This document shows, one piece after another, positions 37,865-49,230 of a stretch of DNA of 64,000 nt (positions are counted from its first letter, which is position 1; the number at the start of each line of letters is the position of its first letter). A program made the translations under genes and the position numbers. The notes beneath the pieces were generated by a model. That model was not told where the DNA came from. It worked only from the letters and a program-made list of their open reading frames with translations, and made no database searches. Origin of the DNA: Sipunculus nudus (Eukaryota; Annelida; Sipuncula; Golfingiida; Sipunculidae); assembly GCA_026874595.1 (NCBI GenBank), contig CM049318.1:11947241-12011240 (forward strand). The letters run 5' to 3'.

Positions 37865-38670
37865 GTCAAAAAAATATTTTAATTGTTTGAAATTCAATTT
37901 TTCAATAAATGTATGACAACATTTAAAATTCTGTTTATTTATTTATCATAAGTAAAACCAGCTACCACCAGAAATAATACTGTATAAGTCTGTAAGAATT
38001 TTGTTTATATACATAATTAATGAGTCATTTGATATTAACAATATAAATATCAACAATAACATTTAGCTAGAGAGCAGTCAGAAGAGTACAAACCATTACC
38101 ATGGCCATGCTCAGTTTGATCAACAAAACAAGCAAATTCAAGGAATTTGTCCCCCACTTCCCCTCTTGCTATTTTAGCTTCCTGTGATCTTCATGCTTGC
38201 CTTCTCAATGTTTTATTTTCATTTTCCCCTGAAGATGTCTCCACATATCATAGTGCCTGTTTCTTAGTTTTAATTGTTCTCTGAAGATGTCTCCACATGT
38301 CATAATTTTTGTTGTGAATTGGGACACTCAAAAACCAATACCAACCAAGGTATGCATGAAAGCAATCACTGGCCCAAAATTTGAATGAAATAGAACAATA
38401 TTTATGACAGTTATCGCATGGAAACAAAAACCTGAGAGATCGACAGACAGACAGACAAACCCAAATCAATGTCCCCCATTCTATGGAACAAAAGAACAGA
38501 CTGCCTGTTTAGGTTTTGCCTGTACAGTTAAAGTGAGGTCAAGGCTCTCAGTACATGGACCAGTTAACAGAATGACCCCTTGATCTCAAGAACATCTTAA
38601 TAAGGCTGGGTGATGAGAAATAGAAATGGAGAACATAGATGGTTCAAGCAGGCAGGGCAAAAATAAGTGA
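37865..38670. other. Unassigned
   Basis: A short gacagacagacagac run lies at 38441-38456. The duplicated phrase ctgaagatgtctccacat(a/g)tca (38230 and 38281) is a local duplication about 51 bp apart. Confidence 0.45.
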
Positions 38671-38702
38671 CCTACTGGTCATGATGCTCAGCTGATTGAC
38701 TT
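38671..38702 (+). mobile_element. Solo 5' end fragment, family B
   Basis: gacctactggtcatgatgCTCAGCTGA resembles the left terminus of family B, but no right end follows. Short and diverged, hence low confidence. Confidence 0.35.
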
Positions 38703-41599
38703 GCATGGTTAGTCAGTGAGGAACATATGATGAATCATCTGATATTTCATCAAAAGTTTTTACATGTATATTACTTTTTGGTTCCATCTGTTCAATATGC
38801 AGAGAATCTCTCTTTAAACCAGATACTGGTGGCAAGTAATACCAAGGAGGCCTATGGAGCTCTGAATAAAATGTGTTTTTAATTAAGGTGACAATAATTG
38901 GTCCTACTAAACATGCCATGCTACAGAAGAGTGACCTTTATTTCAGTCACCCGAACTACTACTAATAATAAACACAACAGTTGAACTGGTTCTTCCCTGC
39001 AAGTTTCATGAATATTTATTATATAATTTGTCAGAATCCCTTTGAGCAGACAAACAATTTTGTGAGTGCTGGTGATCAAAATACCTGCTTAACAGTGGTG
39101 ATGGACCAGTATGTAACTATACTGCCCAGCACAGTAAATTTAGACCAGAGAGGAGGCTCAGAAAATCCTATACATTTCCTGTGTTTCTTTGAACAAGGCT
39201 GGCCTTGGTGGAGCATTTCCAGACAACACACTGTGCATAAGAAACATTCATTTATGTACACTCAGGCCTCAGCTTAACATTTCTAACATGCCTATGATGC
39301 AGTTTACATCAGTTTAGTGATAAAAAAAGTTAGAACTTCCTAAAGAATAAGGCATGGACATAGATGCTGGTCAGTTTACTCAATGGCAATCATGATGCAC
39401 AGAGTGGAATTGTCAGTGATTAATACATCCCCTCCAAACTCTACAAATATAAACACTAAAGGATGTACTTATTCTTACTTTAGGGGCCCAATCACCTATC
39501 TGACCTTTATAAAATAAAGATAATCCCTTGGAGCTTTTATAAAAAAATAGGCAAGAAAATGTGGATATCACCACACACAGACTGCTTGTTTTGTTTATAT
39601 CAACATGTTTATAATATGTAGAGCTTTGGAAATGGCATTTGCATTGAGTGACCTTTCTACCTCAGCATATATGCAAACTACCACCTTAGGTTACATGTTT
39701 TCCCTGTTTGTCAACATTGCTGTGTTTACAATTATGTTGTAAATACACAAGTTTATACATCCCTGACAAAGGAGATATAAGAAATTTTCACAACCAATAT
39801 TACCCTTAGATCGTTAATGTATTCACAGAGGATGCAAGAAATCACATAAATTCTTATTCAAAAGATGGCTGAATGGGCACCTTTAATGAAGACCAGATTT
39901 CAGACAGAATTTCATTATTCAAAGTCTTTTTTAAGGTTTTCAAGACAACATTTTTGACGTTTAAGGTGTGTTGTTGCATGGCGTTCTTTGCTAACCTTTA
40001 ACCCCTGAAATTTTCACTCAGTTCCTGTTTTTATAACATAATGAGATCTTTTTAACAGGTCAAAGCACCCTTGCCCATCCAGGTTTGCCAATGTCTTCCA
40101 TCAGAGTAAAAGCCTAAAGGCAAGTTCCTTTCGAAGAGATTTCAAAATTAGGTTGAAGAAACACACTTCAAAGCCTTCTAGGCATAAAGTATTTTAAAAA
40201 TTATATTCTCAAGGACTTTCCGGTTTTCTTTGACCCTCACAAATTCCTAAATATTAATTTTTTTTATGATTAAATGCCCTACTAGCAATGTGTTCCAATT
40301 AATGATTATGGATCCTCTGTACCTGGAAAAACGGCAGACAGGGAAGATGTTCTGATGATCTGGAGATGATAATTAAGAATCAAGAGAGGACATAGGTACA
40401 CTAATGTCTTGAACCTTAACTGATGCATAATATATACATATGTATACATATGTTTTTATATTTCTCAGAAATTACCAAAACATATATGATCTGAATACAA
40501 CATAGTACATTAATTTATGTTTCTAATTATTTTTGGTGAAACAAAATAAATTACTTTAAATAGCAGGGGCCAGTGGCAATAAAATAATGATGATTATAAG
40601 GTCAGGAGGACCAGTTTTTGTTTTCAGCCTTCTCTGATCCTAAATATGCATTCACTTAACCCAAACCCAGACCCAGCTCAGGTCTCGTCCTAATCAAGTG
40701 GCCCTGAGCAAGCAATTAGTCCATTTGTGCATCTCTTGAACCAGGGGTGATCTGATGCTGACCAGAGATGAAGCACATTCATAGGATTATCAGCTTCCTA
40801 AGCCTAATAACTGTGATGGTATACATACTGATGTATTACCCTGTGACTACTAACCAAATTAATGCAAAATATTGATCGTTTCTTGTATATAAGCACAGCA
40901 GTATGAATCAGTAATTCCAAAGCTGTAATCCTCGTTTCTTATCTAATTCTTCTAATGAAAGTCATTTCCAAGTGCAACATAGTCAGTGAACTCACCAATT
41001 TCCCTATTGTGAGGAGCTGGGGTGGGGGAACTGGTTAGGCCTATTTACTGTAGATGGCGCTGTCTGGCAGGTAATGATAACTGTGTCAATGGTGATAATG
41101 TTGTATTCTGCCTTTTTACATGAAGCTCCTGAAAACCAAGAGAACCATATCATCTATTAAGGCGACATCTTGGCAGTCATGTCAATATTTCCACATACCC
41201 TCCGTTAGGTTTGAATTTGAATTTTTTTTACCAGAACACGGTAACTGCTCTGTCTGACCCTGCTACCACTACCTGTTGTTTCAATAAGTCACGGCCAGGA
41301 CATTGAGGACTGTGCTGTTTTACACAGCGCTTTATAAGACAGCCAGCTCCTGGTACAAACATGTGCTTGAACAAGATAACTAAAAACATTTTAATAAGAC
41401 TCCTGCTGGCACAGACAGCATGGATGACAGGAATCTACAATTACAGCGTCAGCTGTGCTCACATCCACCTCAGGTTTCAGTATTTTTGATCTGGACAAAA
41501 CAAGTACTTCTTCCCTGTGTTACTAAACACAACAATTTCAACATGAAGCAAGTGGTTTAATTTTTTCTGCTATAGCTTTTCAGCAGATGTCTCTCAGTG
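38703..41599. other. Unassigned, with CTCF-like site at 41052
   Basis: No gene recognised across 2.9 kb. 39700-39886 may be a diverged family J relative (it ends in aatgggcaCCTTTAA). An 18-bp palindrome, ACATATGTATACATATGT, lies near 40437. TAGATGGCGC at 41051-41060 fits the core AGRKGGCRC. Confidence 0.45.
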
Positions 41600-41858
41600 C
41601 AGGGCTCGACATTAACTTTTGAAATTACTTGCCAAGTCGGGCAAGTTACATCTAGCTTTTACTTGTCATATATAAATTTTTTCTTGCCCAACAAATATAA
41701 TGGATTGTATTCAAAAACAGAAAGATCCTTTTCATGCCTTGGGTAAAAGTTTATGTTGGACCCACTTGCCTAGGAGGGGTCTTCTAGTTGCCCTACCACT
41801 ATTTTCTGGAACTTTTACTTGCTCCAGGCAAGGGGTTAACCGTTAATGTCAAGCCCTG
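41600..41858 (+). mobile_element. Short inverted-repeat element F2
   Basis: It is bounded by terminal inverted repeats CAGGGCTCGACATTAAC (41600-41616) and GTTAATGTCAAGCCCTG (41842-41858), which are complementary at all but about one or two positions. A 5-bp direct repeat, CAGTG, flanks it (41595-41599 and 41859-41863). F1 at 9653-9930 is the same family in opposite orientation. The CAGGG start is hAT-like, but F2 shows only 5 bp of duplication and F1 shows 10, so the superfamily is open. At 259 bp it is a MITE-like non-autonomous element. Confidence 0.78.
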
Positions 41859-43269
41859 CAGTGGAGAAGTTTGAGTGTCAAACTTAAGTGAACTCTACTG
41901 TGTATTGTATTAGAAACCTCATAGTGAAAGTTACTGAAAACAAAATTAAAAGCACCAAAATATCTCAATATTTATAAGACATTATTAAAATGTTGGAGGG
42001 ACATTATGTGATTATGGTTGTCCATGCTGTTGTCTGTCTGTTTGCTGGTCTATGGGTATATATGAATGAATGTTATCAATCAACATTTGTGGGATTGGGT
42101 GTAAAGAGAAATAAAAGCTGGTTAAATTTCAATTTAATCAAGAATTTATTTTGCACATATCTGAACTAAGTACTCTTTGTCAAGGTCAAGATACTATGAG
42201 GTAAAACTATATAACTAAATGCATGCATGCTCTTCCTTTGCAATGTATGTTATATCTACCTAACACTTTGCAAAGGATTTGGAATATGTGCTTCCAAGAC
42301 TTAAATTGAAATTTCATACTCATCTTTTAATGTAAAATTACTAAAGCTGACAATTAGTACTGTCAATTCTCATAACAAGTCCCAGCTCACTTTCCAAACA
42401 TCTTAACTCTTTAATTGTATGATCCATCAGGTAATAATGTCTACAATTATCTTTGATCTGCTAAATACCACATCTCAGTCATTAGGGTTAGAAATATAGT
42501 CAGGCTAGGTAAGGCCAAGGCCAGGGATATAGGCTCATATTAGTGCTAAAGCCACACAACAGTACCCTATGCATTACACTAACTTACAGAAATAAGATAA
42601 TGCACACATTCATAACCTCTGATTAAATTACTCAATATGGCACACAACTCAACCAATTAGCTGTATTGACAATCTGCCAAACAGAGGCTTCGACCACATT
42701 TTTCATCATTGGAGATTACAAAAAACAAATCCATTCCACCATCAGGTATTAACCTAAAGCAAGCTTATGGTAGTCTTGTAAGTGAAGCTAATGAAATAAA
42801 ATTGACATTTCCTATATGGTAATTTCTGGTTACATTAGTGGCAGATTTCAAAATTAGGCCAAGCTAATAGGTGCTTTAATCACCAAGGAAACCACTATGA
42901 TATAACAGATGTTAATGTGGTGACTTGCTTAAAAGTTCTGTCAACTAGGTTGATCTAGTTGAGCCTTTCTGAATTGCACTCTCTTCGAGTTCTGAGCCAC
43001 TTCAAGGGTAGAGGCAATGCATGATTATAAGTATGTCACTGTGGCAATGACCTTGGAAGTTAATTCCAAGGTCTTCTTCGACAAGGAATAGGATACATCT
43101 CATCTGAAATTTATCCCTCAAGCCTTTGCAGCTTAAAAGGTTACCGAACCCTTAAAGATGCTATAGATTAATTCCTATATTGATCTCACAATTTTATATT
43201 CCAATTCAATTCTAATCTAATTTTACTTAACTGTGTAATCAAATTAAGTTGGCAATAGGATTCATAAGA
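41859..43269. other. Unassigned
   Basis: No feature recognised. 42840-43160 is less A+T-rich. Confidence 0.5.
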
Positions 43270-43405
43270 TTTCCCATTCTGGATTGGTATTTGTATTTGG
43301 TTAGTGTTGGGGGCAGTGAACTTAGATCAGACCAATGAAATGTACAGGATTTGAGCTCTCAAGTTCACATGACTGAGGCAGACCTCTTAACCGCTCTCCA
43401 AATAC
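43270..43405 (-). mobile_element. tRNA-like SINE head, copy S5
   Basis: On minus, GGAGAGCGGTTAAGAGG (43383-43399 on plus) is an A-box-like region of a Ser-type tRNA, and GAGCTCAAATCCTG (43345-43358) is a good B-box. The 3' body (43270-43344) has no partner in the window. Confidence 0.5.
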
Positions 43406-44467
43406 ATTATGCTTGTACTTAGAATGTAGTGTCAGATACTGTTGATACAAGCACTGGTGTCTGGACCAATCTGAATAAATCTATGAACAAAACAGAAAAT
43501 GAACACAAAGGAAGATTTATACAAAATGTTTGCAATCAGGCAGTGTGATAGTCTGGTGCCCTTTCTAGAACCAAGTGTCACTTTTGGTATTTTTATGGTA
43601 TTTTCGGTGTATATTTTAGCCAGTGACAGTACATACCAAGTCAGTGAAACAACAATCCTGACATTCTAACCATGCAGCCACAAAAAAACTGAAAAGATAC
43701 GGTTAAACTCTGGCTTTAGGCGAGACATCAAGACAGGATTAAAACCCTCAGGGAACAATAGTGGCCATTTTGCCGCCATAAACTTATGATGTTTCAATAA
43801 ACCAATCAGTTTCTCTCACAATTTGCCAGAATCTTTCCAGGGCAGGGGTTGTGAGGTTTATCTGTTAGTGGGTATGACCCAGACATTCAGACTGGCCTGC
43901 CGGTCACCAGGGAACAATGTTTCACTTTGCACTTCCATAAGCACTTACTCAGATAGAAAACAAATATTTCTTACATTCAATCATAAAAAAAGTAAACTCA
44001 ACAATATCAGAAACCTTTTAAAGAAAATCCATCTAAAAGCTATCAAAGAAAATCCAACTGATAGCTATTAAATAATTTCAGATGTGAACCTATTGCTGAA
44101 AACCTTAATATACTGTGTATGCCTTTTTATTATCGAGGGTTTTCATTTCTCAATATTTGCCAATATAACATAATTGCAAATATGAAACCCTTGGGAACAT
44201 GATGCCCCATCAACTAAGATGAACAAGAGGGGATGATGCATCTGCACAAACAGACTACTACAACCTACAGTCTCAACCTAATCTGTGCATGGTATCCAAA
44301 CTGGCCCATGCATACAAGCATTAGTCATTTTTTAAAACGTCTGTTAATCACAAGATATATCGATTGACACCGGTCAAAGTAAATGACTGAACCAGAAATG
44401 AGTGAGGTACAGTAGGATTAATTCTAAATTTAGAACTAGAATACGGGTAGTCGACAAGCGACTACAT
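43406..44467. other. Unassigned
   Basis: No gene recognised. aacaagaggggatgatgc at 44222-44239 resembles the start signature of families E/H but is not followed by a recognisable element. Confidence 0.45.
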
Positions 44468-45335
44468 GTATCCGCCTAAATCAGAGTGGAACGGGTGATG
44501 TGAGGCATGGATTGAGTGGCAAGGGGAAATAGAGTTGCATATTAGCATGGATGTCTGCAGCCAAATTGTGTATGTAGGTTGCCCCCCCCCCCCCCACCAC
44601 AAAATCCAGAAAGCCGTCCAAGTTGTATACATATGCAAAATTTTAGGCAGATATGTCAAACCACTGCTGAGATATGAGTGATTTTATCCCATGGCAGACA
44701 AACAGACGGGAGCTGTGCAAAAATGGCTGCAGGTGGCACCACCAGTTTTGCGTATGATAAAGAGCTATGTGAGATCTATACTAATGCAAAATCTTGGCCT
44801 AATCGGTCAAACGGTTCCTGAGATATGAGCTTGAATGTCTGCAGTGTAAACGTGAATGTAGGTGGCGCCACCTGTCATAAAATCAGAAAAGCTATCCAGG
44901 ATGTATACGCATGCCGAATTTCAGGTGAATTAGTCAAGTCACTGCAGAGATATGAGTGATTTTAACCCAAGGCAGACAAACAGATGGACACTGTGCAAAC
45001 ATGGTTGCAGGTGGCGCCACCATTTTTTGTGTATGTTATAAAGCTCTCCAAGGGCTACATTTGTGCAAAAAAATTTTCCTGATCGGTCAAACAGTTCCCG
45101 AGATATGCGGGTTTATGTGTGGAAACAGACGCACAAACGGACGCAGAGCACAGAGGAAAGGTCAGAGGTCAAAACAAAATCTGGCGCAGCAGTTCACATG
45201 TGACCCGAACATAATCCCGGGTTTCGAAAAATTCTGCCCAGTGGTTACGTAGGAGTTCTCCGGACACCTACGCCGCGGCGGCGGTGGGCTGAAAACATAG
45301 TATCCGCAAAACTCTGTTTTGGCGGATACAATCAA
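44468..45335 (+). mobile_element. Family D rolling-circle-like element with dimeric monomers
   Basis: The 5' subterminal motif GTATCCGCC (44468-44476) is matched by a strong 3' hairpin at 45300-45329, arms GTATCCGCaAAAC and GTTTTgGCGGATAC. The core is a higher-order array: two related sub-units (about 150 and 130 bp) alternate with a dimer period of about 280 bp, with gcaggtggc-type starts near 44575, 44731, 44861 and 45010. The exact palindrome GGTGGCGCCACC is at 44861-44872 and 45010-45021 and a one-mismatch form at 44732. Between array and hairpin lies a CpG-rich stretch (45268-45290). The first unit carries a C14 tract (44582-44595). No coding capacity. Confidence 0.78.
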
Positions 45336-46086
45336 TACAAATACTGCCATAATTAATTTTTAATTTTTTCTTTTTCAATGGCAAAAATGAAACCTTCATG
45401 TGGTGTTAAAAATTAAGAAATTGCGAAATTTCAGCCTCGCGAATATAAAGCCAACCACAGTAACTCTTTATTTGAATTTTCAAGGCTGACAGTGTCAGAA
45501 ACCCTTGTTAGATTTACTTAACTAAAGTTAACAAATTGTCAAAAAAACATTAACAGCGAAATAAAAAGTTGTCTTCTAAAACCTTAACAGAATCAGAGCC
45601 TGTATTTCAAAAGTCAACAAACAAAATTAAAATCCACCAGATACTCCTCTGAACCTGGCTCTAAAAAGTTAATACACTGAAAAATGCCTTTTATAGAAAC
45701 ATCCACTTTAATATTAAGTAGTATGTTGCTAAAACCATTCCTCAGAGATCTATTTACTAACATGGTGAATGCTACTATATTGAGGATGATGGGAAACATA
45801 AAAAGATAAACATGGGTGAAAACACAGCCTCCCTCAACCTTTATTGCTGAATATATAATATATTTCTAATAATCCGTTAACATTAAAAGCTTACAATTTT
45901 GAGCTCTTTTTAAAGCTTTACCACTAGGTGCAGATTTAAACTTTGTTTTCTTTATCCATGAACCTTTTTAATAAGCAAACGGATCAAATGAAAAAAAAAT
46001 TATGGATTTTCCAAATTTCACGCCCACTTAGTGCAAAACCACCAACTTGAAAACTTCTATGTCTATTTGTTTCTCAGCTAATGTTA
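45336..46086. other. Unassigned A+T-rich sequence
   Basis: Nothing recognised. Confidence 0.5.
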
Positions 46087-48651
46087 AACAAGTGGCCCAT
46101 GGGCCATGACGCTCAGCTGAATTCAAGGAATGTTGAACAATGAGCAAATTGAGTGCCAGAGTGCAAACAAATCATGAATTTTGTGAAAAGTCCTTAGAAA
46201 TGGGTTTCAGTGGGCTTTTGGACAGATGACAACTTCATTTGAAGGTCTCATAAATAGAGAAAAAATGCTTTAAAAATTGAAAAAAATACAGGTGGCGCCA
46301 CCAGTTTGCAGGAACTGATGGAACACTCCATGATCAATATGCCTGAAAAGAATCATGGAGATCAATGCATTGGTTATTCAGATACTGGAGTTTAAATTTG
46401 TATCAAATTTTTAATTATTCTGAGGGGTACTTACTACGAAGGATATGGGTAACAGAGACCTAATTTCATGTTTTCACAGAGACTTTTCATGAACCTCCCT
46501 TGATGTCAAGTAAGAAGAATCTAGGTCCTGCGGTTATGATTTGTGCCCTGTTAACAAATGACAACTTCTTTGAAGGTCTCAAAAATAAAGAAAAAAATTC
46601 GTAAAAATTGAAAAAAAATACATATGGCGCCACAAGTTTGCAGGAACTGATGGAACATCCCATGATCAATATTCATGCAAAGAATCATGGTGATCAATGC
46701 AGTAGTTATTCAGAGACTTGAGCTTTTGTATCAAATTTTGCATTATTCTGGGGGGTACTTCGGAGCCCCATAGCTCCAAGGATATAGGTAACAGAGACCT
46801 AATTTCAGGTTTTCAAGGAGATTTTTCATGGACCTCCCTGGATATTAAGTTTGAAGATTCCAGGTCCAATGGTTATGATTTGTGCCATGTTAACAGATGA
46901 CAGTTTCATTGAGGTTTGAAAAAAGAAAGAGAAAAAAAATTGCAAAAAAATTTGAAAAAAAATACAGGTGGCGCCACCAGTCTACAGGAAGTGATGGATT
47001 ATCCCATGATTAATATTCATGCAGAGAATCTTGGTGATCAATGCAGTGGTTATTTAGATACTTGAGCTTTTGTATCAAATTTTGCATTATTCTGGGGGAT
47101 ACTTCAGGGCCCCATGGCTCTGAGGTTTTGGGTAACAGAGACCTTATTTTCAGTTTCCAAAAAGACTTTTCATTGGCCTCTCTGCATGTCAAGAAAGAAG
47201 ATTCTAGGTCCACCCGTTATGATTTGTGCCCTGTTATCAGATGACCGCATCTTTTAAGGTATCAAAAATAGAGAAAGAAAATTGTAAAAATACAGGTGGC
47301 GCCACCAGTCTGCAGAACCTGATGAAATACTCCATTATCAAAATCCATGCAAAGAATCATGGTGATCAATACATTAGTTGTTCAGATATTTGAGTTTTTG
47401 TATCAAATTTTCATTATTCTGGGGGGTACTTCAGAGCCCCATAGCTTGAAGAATCTGGGTAACAGAGACCTAATTCCCGGTTTCCAAGGAGACTTTACAT
47501 GGGCCTCCACGCATGTCAAGATAGAAGATTCTAGGTCCAGTTGTTACGATTTGTGCCCTGTTAACAGATGACTGCATCTTTTAAGGTCTCAAAAATAGAG
47601 AAAAAAAATCGTAAAAAATCAAAATACAGGTGGCGCCACCAGTCTGCAGAAACTGATGGAACATCTCATGATTAATATGTATGCCAAAAATCATGACCAT
47701 CAATGATGTAGTTAATGAGATATTGAAGTTTTTGTATGAAATTTTTCACTATTCTGGGGGGTACTTTGGGGCCCCATAGCTCAAAGGATATGGGTAACAG
47801 AGACCTAATTTCTGGTTTCCATTGAGACTTTTCATAGGTCTTTCAGAATATCAAGAATGAAGATTCCAGGTCCAGTGGTTAATATTTGTGCCCTGTTAAA
47901 AGGTGTCCACATTTTTAAAGGTCCCAAAAATAGAGGAAAAAATTCGTAAAAAATCGAAAAATACAGGTGGCGCCACCAGTCTGCAGAAACTGATGAAACA
48001 TCTCATGATTAATAAGTATGCCAAAAATCATGACCATCAGTGGTGTAGTTAATGAGATATTGAAGTTTTTGTATGAAATTTTTCACTATTCTTGGGGGTA
48101 CTTTGGGGACCCATAGCTCGAAGGATATGGGTAATAGAGACCTAATTTCTCGTTTCCATGGAGACTTTTCATAGGTCTCTCAGAATGTCAAGAATGAAGA
48201 TTCTAGGTCCAGTATTTACGATTTGTGCCCTGTTAACAGATGTCCATATTTTTAAAAGTCTCAAAATTAGAGAAAAAAATTCATAAAAATCCACCAGACT
48301 GCAGAAACTGGTGAAACATTCCATGATCAATATCCATGCACAGAATCATGGTGATCAATGCAATAGTTGTTCAGATACTTGAGCTTTTGTATCAAATTTT
48401 CCATTTTTCTGGGGGGTACTTCGGAGCCCCATAGCTCAGAGGTTATGGGTAAAAGAGACCTAATTTCAGGTTTCCAAGGAGATTTTTCATGGTACTCCCT
48501 GGATGTCAAGTTAGAAGATTCCAGGTCCAGTGGTTACGATTTGTGCCTGGTTAACGGACAGACAGACGGACAGACAGACAGACAGACAGACGGACGACGG
48601 ACAAAGAGTGATCGCTATAGCTCAGATGACTTTCAGTCAGCTGAGCTAAAA
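46087..48651 (+). mobile_element. Family B element, copy B2, with about seven 335-bp monomers
   Basis: Left end AACAAGTGGCCCATGGGCC (46087-46105) with gCTCAGCTGA to 46120. The core is about seven head-to-tail monomers, 325-345 bp each. Each has an atggtgatcaatgca phrase, a tattctggggggtacttcggagccccatag-like phrase and a tacgatttgtgccctgtta phrase at its end. A GACAGACGG microsatellite (48556-48602) precedes the hairpin at 48619-48647 (AGCTCAGATGAC with AGTCAGCTGAGCT). Exact GGTGGCGCCACC copies are at 46291, 46967, 47295, 47629 and 47966. Sixty-codon frames recur in several units but the period is not a multiple of three. Ends and hairpin match B1 and B3; the core does not. Confidence 0.85.
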
Positions 48652-48902
48652 AATTGTATAAAATAATATGGCCATGGCCCCACAGCCAATCAGAGTTGGA
48701 CATATCATTCACTGTTGAGAAGTGTGTTAATGCTTAATGACCTTCATGCATATTAATACCTGGAATGCCTATAGCACTACAGTTGATTCCCTCCTGAGCA
48801 AAAGTATGAAACAAGTGGTGACACCTTTAGGTACCACTAGACAATTTGTGCATTTATCTGTTTCACTATACAGAAAACTAACCATATTAATCATTCAAGC
48901 TC
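48652..48902. other. Unassigned
   Basis: Nothing recognised. Confidence 0.5.
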
Positions 48903-49230
48903 ATGATATAAATCCTTGAACAATTTACCAGACAAAGATTATATAACAAGAAAACACAGTATCCTAGGTATCCCTGTATAATTTAGACTGTGGCTAAAGA
49001 GTAGCTCATACTCAGTTTGCACCAGCAAGAATTATGACCTCTTAATGCACCCCCCCCCCCCCCATGATACAAATCAATTAACAACATAAGACTTATACCC
49101 AACTATATAATAAGAAAACCCAGTAGGTATCCCTGTGTAACTGCTAGTCTCTGGCTAAAGTAATGCACATACTCAGTTACCATGTACCACAGCAAGAATT
49201 CTGACTCAAACCTCTAAATGTATCTTGTCA
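48903..49230. repeat. Tandem duplication, about 161-bp unit
   Basis: 48903-49063 and 49064-49230 align by eye: both start atgata(t/c)aaatc, carry ataagaaaa(c)ccagta/ggtatccctgt, ctggctaaag, catactcagtt and cagcaagaatt, and end near ctaaatg/cttaatg. The first unit ends in a C14 tract (49050-49063). Confidence 0.75.

Noticed and set aside
46718-48666. Recurrent 60-99 codon plus frames with similar peptides (SEPHS..GNRDLI) as a gene family
   Set aside because: They are the same segment of successive B2 monomers. The monomer period varies (about 325-345 bp) and is not kept in frame; several units have stops.
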